64,000 nt of DNA from Azorhizobium oxalatiphilum (GTDB lineage Bacteria > Pseudomonadota > Alphaproteobacteria > Rhizobiales > Xanthobacteraceae). Shown piece after piece: positions 26,398 through 35,309 of this stretch; position 1 is the first letter of the stretch, and every line of letters starts with the position of its first letter. Below the pieces are notes generated by a model. The model saw nothing but the letters and a program-made list of their open reading frames with translations. It ran no database searches and was not told the origin of the DNA. The stretch spans positions 186,001-250,000 of the forward strand of contig NZ_BMCT01000002.1 of NCBI RefSeq assembly GCF_014635325.1, in the 5' to 3' direction. The position numbers and the translations under genes were made by a program.

Positions 26398-28290
26398 TCA
26401 GTTCACCGCCGCGCCGCCGGTGGCCTGCAGGAAGGTCCGCTCGTTGACCTTCAGCCCCAGCGTCTTCTGCACCTCGGACAGATAGGCCTGCATCACGTCG
26501 CTTTCGATCTGCTGCTGCAACTGGCTGGCGATGCGCGGATCAACGGCGCCTGCGGGCACGTCGATCTTCGTGACCTGGAACACCAGCTGTTCGGCATTGC
26601 CGGTGCCGGCGGCCATGCCAAAACCCGACTGGGGCAGGCTGAACACCTGCGTCAGCGCTTCGGCTGTGAAGTCACCCTCGGCGCGGCTGCGCTTGAAGGT
26701 GGCGGTCTTCACTTCGAGGCTGTTGGCGGTCGCCACATCGGCCATGGGCTTGCCACCCTGAAGCTCGGCCAGCAGCGCCTTGGCCTTGGCATCCACAGCC
26801 TTGGCCACTTCATCCTCGGCCCAGCGGGAAGCCACCTGATCCTTCGCCTCGTCGAACGGGCGTTCGCGAGAGGGCGTGATCTCGGTCACGTCGTACCAGA
26901 TGTAACCGGCATTCTGGGGCAGCTGCACCGGATCATTGTCGGTGCCGGGACGGCTGGCGAAGGCGGCGCTGAGCACATTGGCGCGGTCGGGAATGGAGGT
27001 GATCTCCGCGCCCGAGGTGTCGCGGCCGGAGCGATCCACCGCCTCGATCTCTTCCAGCGACAGGCCCACCTTCTGGGCGGTCTCGGCAATGGTGGCGCCG
27101 GAATTGCGCTCGTCCTCGATGGCGTCATGCTTGTCCATGAGCTCGCGACGGGCACGCTCCAGCACCAGCTGCTGCCGCAGGCCGGCCGAGACTTCCTCCA
27201 GCGGCTTCTGGGTGGCGGGCACCACCTTCGTCACATGCACGAGGGCATAGCCGAAGCGACCCTGGATGGGATCGGACGTGCCGTCGGCAGCAAGCGCGAA
27301 AGCCGCGTCGGCGACCTTGGGGTCGAGAATGCCGGACTTCGCCACCAGCCCGAGATCGGTGTCCTTGGCGGTGAGGCCGCGCGAGGCGGCGATGTCCGCG
27401 AAGGGCGTCCCGGCCTTGATCTTCTCCAGCGCCGCAACCGCATCCGCCTGATTGGGGAATACGATCTGCTGCACCTCGCGCTGCTCCGGCGTGCCGAAGC
27501 GGCCAGCGTTGCGCTCATAGGCCGCCTTCAGGTCCGCATCAGACACCTGCACCCAGGGGGCGAGCGTGGCGGGGGTGAGGACCAGCAGGTTCAGCTTGCG
27601 ATATTCGGGGGCGCGGAACGCCGCCTTGTGGGTCTCGTAATAGGCCTTGAGCTGCTCCTCGGTGGGGGCAGGGCCGGCCGTCGTCGCGCCGGAGGTCACG
27701 TCCAGATAGGAGACGGTGCGCTGTTCGTCCTCGTAGCGCTGCACGGCAGAGGTGAGCGCGCCGGGCACGGTGACGCCGCCGCCGAGCGATTCGACCAGTT
27801 GCTGACGCAGCACGCGCTTGCGCTCCTCGGCGAGGAAACGCTGCTCGGTGAGATTGTTCGACTGCAGCAGCCGGGCGAAATAGGCCGGGTCAAAGGCACT
27901 GGCGCCCTGCGGCCAGAAATCCTGATTGGCGTGGATGGCCTGCACGATGTCGGCATCCGCCATGGACAGGCCGAGCACCCGCGCCGAGTCGTCGAGCGTC
28001 GCCTCGGTGATCATCTGGCTGAGGATCTGGCGATCGAGACCGAACGCGCGCGCCTGCTCCTGGGTGATTCCCCGCCCGGACTGGCGGCCCAGCGACTGGA
28101 TCCGATCCAGATAGCGCTGGCGGAAGGCATCTGCCGACACGTCCGTATTGCCCACGGTCGCGACCGTGGTGGAGCTCGAACCAGTGAAAACGCCAGAAAT
28201 GCCCCAAAGGACGAAGCTGACCATCAGCACGAGGAGAAAGACCTTGGCGATCAGGCCGGATGCGCCCTTGCGGAGATTCTGAAGTACCAT
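26398..28290 (-). CDS. ppiD: SurA/PpiD-type peptidylprolyl isomerase
   Basis: This 630-residue inner-membrane-anchored periplasmic chaperone has one N-terminal transmembrane helix (about 13-35, IAKVFLLVLMVSFVLWGI), a SurA_N-like helical domain (about 36-190) and a parvulin PPIC domain near 240-365 (GTPFADIAASRG, KSGILDPKVADAAFAL). A second, degenerate chaperone-like part follows (about 370-600). It helps folding of outer-membrane proteins. It heads a minus-strand run into the trp genes; the link is positional and is common in this order. Confidence 0.92.
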   Translation of the reverse strand: MVLQNLRKGASGLIAKVFLLVLMVSFVLWGISGVFTGSSSTTVATVGNTDVSADAFRQRYLDRIQSLGRQSGRGITQEQARAFGLDRQILSQMITEATLDDSARVLGLSMADADIVQAIHANQDFWPQGASAFDPAYFARLLQSNNLTEQRFLAEERKRVLRQQLVESLGGGVTVPGALTSAVQRYEDEQRTVSYLDVTSGATTAGPAPTEEQLKAYYETHKAAFRAPEYRKLNLLVLTPATLAPWVQVSDADLKAAYERNAGRFGTPEQREVQQIVFPNQADAVAALEKIKAGTPFADIAASRGLTAKDTDLGLVAKSGILDPKVADAAFALAADGTSDPIQGRFGYALVHVTKVVPATQKPLEEVSAGLRQQLVLERARRELMDKHDAIEDERNSGATIAETAQKVGLSLEEIEAVDRSGRDTSGAEITSIPDRANVLSAAFASRPGTDNDPVQLPQNAGYIWYDVTEITPSRERPFDEAKDQVASRWAEDEVAKAVDAKAKALLAELQGGKPMADVATANSLEVKTATFKRSRAEGDFTAEALTQVFSLPQSGFGMAAGTGNAEQLVFQVTKIDVPAGAVDPRIASQLQQQIESDVMQAYLSEVQKTLGLKVNERTFLQATGGAAVN

Positions 28291-28527
28291 CGTTCGGTCT
28301 GGTTCGAGAACGCGACGGGCAGGCCCCGGCGCAGAAGGCGCGCATCATAGGGAGGGGGCCTCGCCGCTGCAACGGCGCAGGTCGGGCCATCTGTGTCCAA
28401 GATCCCTGCGTTCAAGATCCGGGTGCCGATCCTCCGCGACCTCATAACACCTCCAAACCTGCGCTCCTCGTTTGCGACGCACGCGGTGCTCTGCTAACCC
28501 GTGGCCAACTTTACGCTGGAGATGCTG

Positions 28528-29289
28528 ATGACCGCCGCCGTTCGCCGCCCCCTCGTCGCCGGAAACTGGAAGATGAACGGGCTTAAGGCGTCCATCGGCG
28601 AGATCGAGGCCATTGCCCGCGCCTGTGACGACAGCATCTCGGCCCGTGTGGACCTGCTGATCTGCCCGCCCGCCACACTCGTGGCGCTGGCCGCGGACAG
28701 CGTCGGCACCAGCCAGCTCGCCATCGGCGGGCAGGATTGCCACGTGAAGGCCTCGGGCGCCCACACCGGAGACGTCTCGGCCGAGATGCTGGCCGATGCC
28801 GGCGCCACCATGGTCATTGTCGGTCATTCCGAGCGCCGCGCCGATCACAACGAGAGCGATGCCATCGTCCGCGCCAAGGCAGAAGCGGCCTGGCGCTCCG
28901 GCCTCACCGCCATCGTCTGCGTGGGCGAGAGCGAGGCGCAGCGCAAGGCGGGTGAGCATCTCGATGTGGTGGGCGGGCAGGTGACGGCCTCCATTCCCGA
29001 CGGGGCCACGCCGACCAATCTCGTGGTGGCCTATGAGCCCATCTGGGCCATCGGTACCGGCCTCGTGCCGACGCCGGAAGACGTGGCGGAAGTGCATTCG
29101 CTGGTGCGCGCCGTGCTGGTGGAGCGCTTCGGCGAGGCCGGGCAGGCCATGCGCATCCTCTACGGCGGCTCGGTGAAGCCGGACAATGCGGCCGCCCTGC
29201 TGGGCGCGGCCAATGTGGACGGGGCGCTGGTGGGCGGAGCAAGCCTGAAGGCCACTGACTTCCTCGCCATCGCCCGCGCCTGCCCCTGA
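28528..29289 (+). CDS. tpiA: triosephosphate isomerase
   Basis: The 253-residue TIM barrel has the active-site residues Lys15 (AGNWKMNG), His100 (VIVGHSERR) and Glu170 ([11 protein letters not shown]), and the phosphate loop [12 protein letters not shown]. It interconverts dihydroxyacetone phosphate and glyceraldehyde 3-phosphate. The ATG at 28528 is chosen because CTGGAG lies 6 bp upstream and it gives the usual N-terminus. A GTG at 28501 and an ATG at 28522 are in frame. It is divergent from ppiD. Confidence 0.97.
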   Translation: MTAAVRRPLVAGNWKMNGLKASIGEIEAIARACDDSISARVDLLICPPATLVALAADSVGTSQLAIGGQDCHVKASGAHTGDVSAEMLADAGATMVIVGHSERRADHNESDAIVRAKAEAAWRSGLTAIVCVGESEAQRKAGEHLDVVGGQVTASIPDGATPTNLVVAYEPIWAIGTGLVPTPEDVAEVHSLVRAVLVERFGEAGQAMRILYGGSVKPDNAAALLGAANVDGALVGGASLKATDFLAIARACP

Positions 29290-29353
29290 GCCTGAGCCTG
29301 CGGGGCTGTGCGCTTCAGCGCGGCTCCTCCCATACGAGAGGAACGAGAGCGAG

Positions 29354-30517
29354 ATGACGGCTGACGGCAATCGGCCGGTGCGGATCGCGCTCGGCTCCGC
29401 CTATGCCGCGCTGTTCTTCGCGCAGGGCATCAACATGCCTTTCTTCTCGCTGTGGCTGGCGGCACGAGGCCTGACGCCCACCGAGATCGGCACGGCGCTC
29501 GCGATTCCCCTCGTCACCCGTCTGCTGGCAACGCCTTTGCTCGGCGTGCTCTCGGACTGGCTCGGCAAGCCGAAGGCCGTCCTCGCGACCCTCGCCGCTG
29601 TCGCAGTGGTGCTGATGAGCGTGATGGCCTTCATGCGCAGCACGCTGGCCATCTTCATCCTGCTCGGCATCATAGCGCTGTTCTGGAACCCCACGTTCCA
29701 ACTGCTCGATGCCTATGCCACCCGGCAGGCGCGGGCGGGGCGGGTGGATTATGGCCGCAGCCGCCTGTGGGGCTCGGTGGCCTTCATTATCGCCAATCTG
29801 GCAGGCGGTGTCGTGATCGCGCAAGCCGGGCAGAATGCGACCATGGCACTGCTTCTGCTGGGTCTTGCCGCCTTGCTCATCACCTGCCTCCTTTTGCCCG
29901 AACTGCCGCGCGCGCTCCCGGTCGCCTCTGCCCATCTCGCGCTGCCGCGTGCGCGGGCCGCGCTGATCGCCGGCATCGTGGCGGCGGCATTGGCGCAGGC
30001 GAGCCACGCGCCGCTCTATGCCTTCGGCTCCCTGAACTGGCAGGCGCAGGGCTATTCGCTGGGTGTCATCGGCTGTCTCTGGGCAACCGGCGTGGTGTCC
30101 GAGGTCGTGCTGTTCCATTTCGGCACCCGCGTGCTGCGGCGCCTGCCCCCGGCCCTGCTGCTGGCGGCGGGCGGAGGGGCGGCGCTGGTGCGGTTCAGCC
30201 TCCTCAGTCTCGATCCGCCGCTTGTTCTGCTGGTGCCACTGCAATTGCTGCACGGCCTGACCTTCGGTGCGACCTATCTTGGCCTCGTGGAACTGGTGGC
30301 CCGCGCCGTGCCGGAGCACCGCGCCGCCACCATGCAGTCGCTGGCAGGATGGGCCGTCAGCCTCGCCATGGCAGCGGCGAGCGTCGTGGCGGGTCCGCTG
30401 TTCTCGGCTTTCGGAACCGGGTCCTTCCTGCTGTCGGCCGTGCTGGGACTGGCGGGCCTGTGCGCGGCGTTCCTGTCCGCCCGGCTTCAGCCCCAGAGTT
30501 CAGGGGCGGGCGGATAG
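29354..30517 (+). CDS. MFS transporter (HcaT/nucleoside-symporter-like)
   Basis: This 387-residue protein has twelve predicted membrane segments. The first contains YAALFFAQGINMPFFSLWLAARG, and the cytosolic loop 2-3 motif is VLSDWLGKPK. It resembles the MFS_1-like / 3-phenylpropionate (HcaT) group with the DYGRSRLWGSVAFI motif. The substrate is unknown. It lies 64 bp after tpiA on the same strand. Its last 31 bp overlap the end of the converging dipeptide epimerase gene. Confidence 0.88.
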   Translation: MTADGNRPVRIALGSAYAALFFAQGINMPFFSLWLAARGLTPTEIGTALAIPLVTRLLATPLLGVLSDWLGKPKAVLATLAAVAVVLMSVMAFMRSTLAIFILLGIIALFWNPTFQLLDAYATRQARAGRVDYGRSRLWGSVAFIIANLAGGVVIAQAGQNATMALLLLGLAALLITCLLLPELPRALPVASAHLALPRARAALIAGIVAAALAQASHAPLYAFGSLNWQAQGYSLGVIGCLWATGVVSEVVLFHFGTRVLRRLPPALLLAAGGGAALVRFSLLSLDPPLVLLVPLQLLHGLTFGATYLGLVELVARAVPEHRAATMQSLAGWAVSLAMAAASVVAGPLFSAFGTGSFLLSAVLGLAGLCAAFLSARLQPQSSGAGG

Positions 30518-31464
30518 GCCAGGGCTCCCTCGTAGCGCAGGCCTGGGCTGCGGTCGCGGGCCAGCAGCAACGGGCCGTCGAGGTCAACCACCTCCGCATC
30601 CTGCGCCAGCAGAATGGCCGGGGCCATGGCCAGCGAAGAGGCCAGCATGCAGCCCACCATGATCCGGAAGCCGTGCGTCCGCGCCTCCTGCGCCAGCGCC
30701 AGTGCCTCGGTGAGGCCGCCGGTCTTGTCCAGCTTGATGTTCACCGCGTCATAGCGATCCCTCAGGGCAGCCAGCCCCGCGCGGTCATGCACGCTCTCGT
30801 CGGCGCAGACGGGAACCGGCCGGGGGATGCGTGCGAGAATGCCATCGTTACCGGCGGGCAGGGGCTGCTCGATCAGCTCGACGCCCGCCGCCGCGCAGAC
30901 GGCCATGCGGGCGGCCACGGTCTCGTCGGTCCAACCTTCATTGGCGTCGACGATGAGCCGGGACTGCGGCGCGGCAGCGTGGATGGCCGCGAGGCGTTCG
31001 GCATCACCTTCCGCGCCGAGTTTCAGCTTGAGCAGGGGGCGATTGGCGGCGCGGGCGGCCTTGGCCATGGCCTCCGGCGAATCGAGGCTGAGGGTATAGG
31101 CGGTGATGACGGATTTCGGCGTGGGCAGGCCGATGCGCTCGGCAACGCGCCGGTTCGTGGCCTTGGCCTCCAGGTCCCAGAAGGCGCAATCAAGGGCGTT
31201 GCGCGCGGCACCCGCCGGAAGGGCGCTCTGAAGGGCCGCGCGGTCGAGGCCGCCGGCCACTGCACCGGCCAGCCGCTCCAGCGTCGCGACCGTTTCCTCG
31301 ACGGTTTCGCCGTAACGGGCATAAGGCACGCATTCGCCCCGCCCCACGGCATCGCCCGCGCTCAGCTGTGCCATCACGACAACAGCTTCCGTTTTCGAGC
31401 CGCGCGCGATGGTAAAGGTGCCTGCGATCGGGAACCTTTCGACGCTGACTGATAGTTTAGGCAT
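30487..31464 (-). CDS. dipeptide epimerase / N-acetyl-Glu racemase-like enolase-superfamily enzyme
   Basis: This 325-residue member of the muconate lactonizing/enolase superfamily shows the catalytic KxK (LLKLKLGAEG), metal ligands Asp (LIVDANEGW), Glu (ELIEQPLP) and Asp (VCADESVH), and the second base lysine (NIKLDKTGG). The pattern fits L-Ala-D/L-Glu epimerases and the related DgcA of rhizobia. It may recycle murein peptides or racemise N-acyl glutamate. The DgcA partner dgcN is not adjacent. The start at 31464 gives the normal N-terminus MPKLSVSVERFPI. It is divergent from mlaE. Confidence 0.88.
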   Translation of the reverse strand: MPKLSVSVERFPIAGTFTIARGSKTEAVVVMAQLSAGDAVGRGECVPYARYGETVEETVATLERLAGAVAGGLDRAALQSALPAGAARNALDCAFWDLEAKATNRRVAERIGLPTPKSVITAYTLSLDSPEAMAKAARAANRPLLKLKLGAEGDAERLAAIHAAAPQSRLIVDANEGWTDETVAARMAVCAAAGVELIEQPLPAGNDGILARIPRPVPVCADESVHDRAGLAALRDRYDAVNIKLDKTGGLTEALALAQEARTHGFRIMVGCMLASSLAMAPAILLAQDAEVVDLDGPLLLARDRSPGLRYEGALAYPPAPELWG

Positions 31465-31625
31465 GCTGGGACTCGCGAAGGGCTGGGGGCGGAAAGCCTT
31501 CCGCACCTTTCCGTCAGTGGGCGTTCGGGCGCAAGCCTCTGTAACATCTCGACGGAAGGGGGCCGGGCGGGTATGAGCATGATCAAGGTTCGCCGTCTGG
31601 CGAGAGCCCACCGCCGGAGACCCGT

Positions 31626-32753
31626 GTGGCCGATTCCCCGCTTCTCGACGTCCATGCCGATGGCGACACCGTGCGTGTGGAAGGCCATGGCGCCTGGACC
31701 TCGGAATGCGCCGACGATCTGGAGCAGGCGGTGAACCGCCAGTGCGTGGCCTATGCCGGCGCCCGCCACGTGGAGATCGACCTCTCCGACGTCCAGAAGA
31801 TGGATACGTTCGGCGCCCTGCTTCTGGAGCGCCTGCGCCGCGTCTGGCAGAAGGAAGGCGTCGAGCCGCAGGTGGTGGGGCTGAACCCCTCCTACACCGT
31901 CCTCATCGAAGAGATGACCCGTACAGGCCGCGAGCCGCCCCCGCCCGAACGGGCGACCGTGGGCGTGTTCGAGCGCGTCGGTCGCGAGATGGTGAACATC
32001 GCCGAAGACGCCATCGCGATGCTCAACTTCATCGGTGCGGTGGTGGCGGCCTTCGGGCGCATGATGGCGCGGCCGCGCTCGTTCCGGTTCACCTCGATGG
32101 TGAACCAGCTGGATCGCGTGGGCTTCCGGGCGGTGCCGATCATCCTGCTGATCACCTTCCTGATCGGCTGCATCATCGCCCAGCAGGGCATCTTCAATTT
32201 CCGCCGCTTCGGCGCCGACATCTATGTGGTGGACATGGTCGGCGTGCTCGTGCTGCGCGAGCTGGGCGTGCTCATCGTCTCCATCATGATCGCCGGCCGC
32301 TCCGGCAGCGCCTACACCGCCGAGCTCGGCTCCATGCGCATGCGCGAGGAAGTGGACGCGCTGCGGGTGATGGGCTTCGATCCCATCGAGGTGCTGGTGG
32401 TGCCGCGCATGATCGCGCTCATCATCGCCCTGCCGCTCCTCACCTTCATCGGCTCGATGTCGGCGCTGGTGGGCGGCGGCCTCGTGGCCTGGTTCTACGG
32501 CGGCATCCAGCCAGACGTGTTCATGACCCGGCTGAAGGACGCCATCACGCTGGCGCAGTTCGAGGTCGGCATGATCAAGGCGCCGTTCATGGCGGCGATC
32601 ATCGGCGTGGTGGGCTGCATGGAAGGTCTGCGTGTGGGCGGCAGCGCCGAATCGCTCGGCACCCACACCACCGCCTCGGTGGTCAAATCCATCTTTCTGG
32701 TGATCGTGGTGGACGGTCTGTTCGCCATCTTCTTCGCCTCCATCGACATGTGA
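31626..32753 (+). CDS. mlaE: MlaE-family ABC permease with N-terminal STAS (MlaB-like) domain
   Basis: This 375-residue protein starts at a GTG preceded by GGAG. Residues about 5-100 form a STAS domain (HVEIDLSDVQKMDTFGALLL), the counterpart of separate MlaB in E. coli. Residues about 120-375 are the MlaE permease with five or six helices and the motifs GSAYTAELGSMRMREEVDALRV (in parts) and VVPRMIALIIALPLL. It forms the membrane core of a retrograde or anterograde phospholipid transporter. mlaF follows 7 bp later. Confidence 0.95.
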   Translation: MADSPLLDVHADGDTVRVEGHGAWTSECADDLEQAVNRQCVAYAGARHVEIDLSDVQKMDTFGALLLERLRRVWQKEGVEPQVVGLNPSYTVLIEEMTRTGREPPPPERATVGVFERVGREMVNIAEDAIAMLNFIGAVVAAFGRMMARPRSFRFTSMVNQLDRVGFRAVPIILLITFLIGCIIAQQGIFNFRRFGADIYVVDMVGVLVLRELGVLIVSIMIAGRSGSAYTAELGSMRMREEVDALRVMGFDPIEVLVVPRMIALIIALPLLTFIGSMSALVGGGLVAWFYGGIQPDVFMTRLKDAITLAQFEVGMIKAPFMAAIIGVVGCMEGLRVGGSAESLGTHTTASVVKSIFLVIVVDGLFAIFFASIDM

Positions 32754-32760
32754 GGCGGCC

Positions 32761-33570
32761 ATGAACGTCACGGATCAGAACGCACAGCCCCGCCGCCGGC
32801 AGATCAGCCGCGATGTGATCATCAGCGTGCGCGACATCGTGGTGAGCTTCGGCGAGCGCACCATTCTCAATCACCTCAACCTCGACGTTTACCGGGGCGA
32901 GATTCTCGGCTTTGTCGGTACCTCGGGCGGCGGCAAGTCGGTGCTGACCCGCACCATCCTCGGGCTGGTGCCGAAGCAGTCGGGCACGGTGGAGGTGTTC
33001 GGCCAGGATCTGGACCACCTGAGCGAACGTGAGCGCTCGGCGCTGGAACGCCGCTGGGGCGTGCTGTTCCAGCAGGGCGCGCTGTTCTCCTCGCTCACCG
33101 TTAAGCAGAATATCCAGTTCCCGCTGCGCGAGACCCTGCGTCTCTCCCAGCGCATGATGGACGAGATCGCATTCGCCAAGATCGAGATGGTCGGGCTGAA
33201 GCCGGACGTGGCGGAAAAGCTGCCGTCCGAACTGTCCGGCGGCATGATCAAGCGCGCCGCGCTTGCCCGCGCGCTGGCCCTCGATCCGGAGATCGTCTTC
33301 CTTGATGAGCCGACTTCGGGCCTCGATCCGATCGGCGCGGGCGATTTCGACGAACTGATCCGCACGCTCCAGCAGACTTTGGGGCTGACGGTTTTCATGG
33401 TAACGCACGATCTGGACAGTCTGCATACCGTGTGTGATCGCATCGCCGCTCTCGGAGAGGGCAAGGTGATCGCGCAGGGGACGATCGAGACGATGATGGA
33501 AGCGCAGCATCCCTGGCTGCGTGCCTATTTTCATGGCGCCCGCGCCCGGGCGGTACAGTCGGCGCGCTAA
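32761..33570 (+). CDS. mlaF: MlaF-type ABC transporter ATP-binding protein
   Basis: The 269-residue ATPase has Walker A GTSGGGKSVLTR, a Q-loop in GVLFQQGALFSSL, the ABC signature ELSGGMIKRAALARAL, Walker B EIVFLDEPTSGLD and the H-loop VTHDLDS. It energises the MlaE permease. The order mlaE-mlaF-mlaD-lipoprotein with gaps of 7-12 bp indicates one operon. A short N-terminal extension (NAQPRRRQISRD) precedes the domain. Confidence 0.96.
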   Translation: MNVTDQNAQPRRRQISRDVIISVRDIVVSFGERTILNHLNLDVYRGEILGFVGTSGGGKSVLTRTILGLVPKQSGTVEVFGQDLDHLSERERSALERRWGVLFQQGALFSSLTVKQNIQFPLRETLRLSQRMMDEIAFAKIEMVGLKPDVAEKLPSELSGGMIKRAALARALALDPEIVFLDEPTSGLDPIGAGDFDELIRTLQQTLGLTVFMVTHDLDSLHTVCDRIAALGEGKVIAQGTIETMMEAQHPWLRAYFHGARARAVQSAR

Positions 33571-33582
33571 GGCAGGAGAGGC

Positions 33583-34506
33583 ATGGAAACCCGGGCCAAT
33601 TACACCGTCATCGGCATCTTCACCGTCGCAGTGATCGCCGCCGCATTCGTGTTCGTCTACTGGTTCGCCGGTCCGAAGGACAGCGACAAGCGCAAGGTCT
33701 ATGAGGTGCTCTACGAGGGCTCCGTCAGCGGCCTGCGCGAGGGCAATGCCGTGCTCTTCAACGGCATTCCGGTCGGGCAGGTGACAAAGCTCGGGCTGGT
33801 GCCCAATGCGCCGGACGAAGTGCTGGTGCGCATCGGTGTGCGCAATGACGTACCGATCCTGTCCGACGCTCGCGCCACCCTCGAATCGCAGGGCATCACC
33901 GGCATCGTCGCCGTGAGCATCACCGGCGGCTCGGCGCAGGCACCTCAGCTGCCGCCCGGTCCCAACGGTATTCCCCGCATCGAAGCGCAGGGCGGCTCGG
34001 GCATGCAGGGCCTGATCCAGACCGCTCAGGGCATCGCGGCCAAGATCAACGCCGTCGTTGAGGCCGTCGACCCCAAGCAGGTGTCGCAGATCGTCGCCAA
34101 TGTGGAGAAGTTCAGCGAGAGCCTGTCCAGCCGCTCCGAGGAAGTGGGCGTGCTGGTGGATGATGGCGCCAAGCTCGTCCGTCAGCTCAACGATCTGGCC
34201 CAGAAGCTCGATGTGGTGGTGGTGAACCTGCAGAAGGCCTCCGGCGACAAGGACGGCGTTCTGGCGCAGGCCGCGGAAGCGGCGACCTCCGTGCGCAAGC
34301 TGGCGGACAATCTGGATCAGCGCACACAGCTGCTGACCGACCAGATTTCGAAATTCACCGGGCCGGGCCTGCGCCAGTATGAGTCGCTGGCCGCTGACGG
34401 CCGCAGGACGTTGTCCGAGATCGAGCGGGTCTTCCGCAATCTGGAGCGGAATCCGCGCCAGTTCATCTTCGGCGGCAGTTCCATCCCCGAATATAACAGG
34501 CGATGA
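33583..34506 (+). CDS. mlaD: MlaD-family MCE substrate-binding protein
   Basis: This 307-residue protein has an N-terminal membrane anchor (YTVIGIFTVAVIAAAFVFVYWF, about 5-26), an MCE domain at about 40-115 (VSGLREGNAVLFNGIPVGQV and GITGIVAVSITGG), and a long helical tail with heptad-like spacing (about 150-290). MlaD hexamers form the periplasmic lipid channel on MlaE. GGCAGGAG precedes the ATG. No separate mlaC gene is present, which is usual for this operon type in Rhizobiales. Confidence 0.95.
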   Translation: METRANYTVIGIFTVAVIAAAFVFVYWFAGPKDSDKRKVYEVLYEGSVSGLREGNAVLFNGIPVGQVTKLGLVPNAPDEVLVRIGVRNDVPILSDARATLESQGITGIVAVSITGGSAQAPQLPPGPNGIPRIEAQGGSGMQGLIQTAQGIAAKINAVVEAVDPKQVSQIVANVEKFSESLSSRSEEVGVLVDDGAKLVRQLNDLAQKLDVVVVNLQKASGDKDGVLAQAAEAATSVRKLADNLDQRTQLLTDQISKFTGPGLRQYESLAADGRRTLSEIERVFRNLERNPRQFIFGGSSIPEYNRR

Positions 34507-34513
34507 TGGGTCG

Positions 34514-35140
34514 ATGATGCGTAACGCAGAGGCCGGCATGGCGCGGCGTACCGGTATGGGCCACGGCCGGATGGTGGTGGCGGCGATGATCGCCCTGACG
34601 CTGGCGGGGTGCGCCTCGGCGCCGGTGCCCACCTTCGATCTGTCGGCGCCCACCGGCTTTACCGCACGTGGCGGCAGCAACGGCCAACTGGTCGTCGTCT
34701 CCCCCACCGCGCTGGCGGTACTGGATTCCGAGAAGATCGTGGTGGAGCCGGCCCCGGGCCAGATCACCTATCTGCCGGACGCCCAGTGGAGCGACAAGCT
34801 GTCCTCGCTGTTGCAGGCGCGCACGGTGCAGGCGTTCGAGAACGGCAGCAAGCTGCGCCGCGTCGCCCGCCCCGGCGATGGCGTTGCCGGCGACTATCAG
34901 CTCAATATGGACATCCGCAGCTTCGGCGTGAAGGTTCTGCCCGAGGGCACCTTCGCGGTGGTGGAGATCTCCGCCAAGCTGATCGGCTCGGCCAGCGGCA
35001 AGATCCTCGCGGCGCGCATCTTCTCCGCCCGCGTGCCGCTCGCCAGCGTGAGCAGCACCAGCGCCACCTCGGCGCTGGATCAGGCCAGCAATCAGGTGCT
35101 GATCGAACTGGTGCGCTGGGCGTCCGCCGCGCAGGGCTGA
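34514..35140 (+). CDS. ABC-type transport auxiliary lipoprotein (PqiC/LptE-like)
   Basis: The roughly 208-residue lipoprotein has a type II signal peptide with lipobox LAGC (MIALTLAGCASAP). The mature domain contains TFDLSAPT, ITYLPDAQWSDKLSSLLQ and a late LIELVRWASA helix, matching the auxiliary lipoprotein family that accompanies MCE transporters. It probably links the MlaD complex to the outer membrane. Two adjacent ATGs (34514, 34517) follow the mlaD stop by 7 bp. A terminator closes the operon. Confidence 0.88.
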   Translation: MMRNAEAGMARRTGMGHGRMVVAAMIALTLAGCASAPVPTFDLSAPTGFTARGGSNGQLVVVSPTALAVLDSEKIVVEPAPGQITYLPDAQWSDKLSSLLQARTVQAFENGSKLRRVARPGDGVAGDYQLNMDIRSFGVKVLPEGTFAVVEISAKLIGSASGKILAARIFSARVPLASVSSTSATSALDQASNQVLIELVRWASAAQG

Positions 35141-35163
35141 TCGCCGCTCAATTTCGAATGTGA

Positions 35164-35197
35164 AGAGGCCCGCCGAGCGTTCCGGCGGGCCTTTTTC
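35164..35197 (+). terminator. mla operon terminator
   Basis: The 10-bp stem AGGCCCGCCG / CGGCGGGCCT with a 7-nt loop is followed by TTTTTCGTTT. Confidence 0.9.
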
Positions 35198-35250
35198 GTT
35201 TGACGGCCCCGCAATCGAGCCTCGCTCCTGCATCGGGGCATCCACCCCCC

Positions 35251-35283
35251 AAACGAAAACGGCGCGGCCGAAGCCGCGCCGTT
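35251..35283 (-). terminator. terminator of the GPR-like gene
   Basis: The 11-bp stem AACGGCGCGGC / GCCGCGCCGTT with a 4-nt loop is followed on the minus strand by TTTTCGTTT. Confidence 0.88.
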
Positions 35284-35309
35284 CATCCCGATCCCTCAGG
35301 CCGTTCGCC

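Noticed and set aside
29452-31452. A 666-codon plus-strand frame across the MFS and epimerase genes.
   Set aside because: It is out of frame with the MFS gene and antisense to the epimerase gene, both of which have clear motifs.
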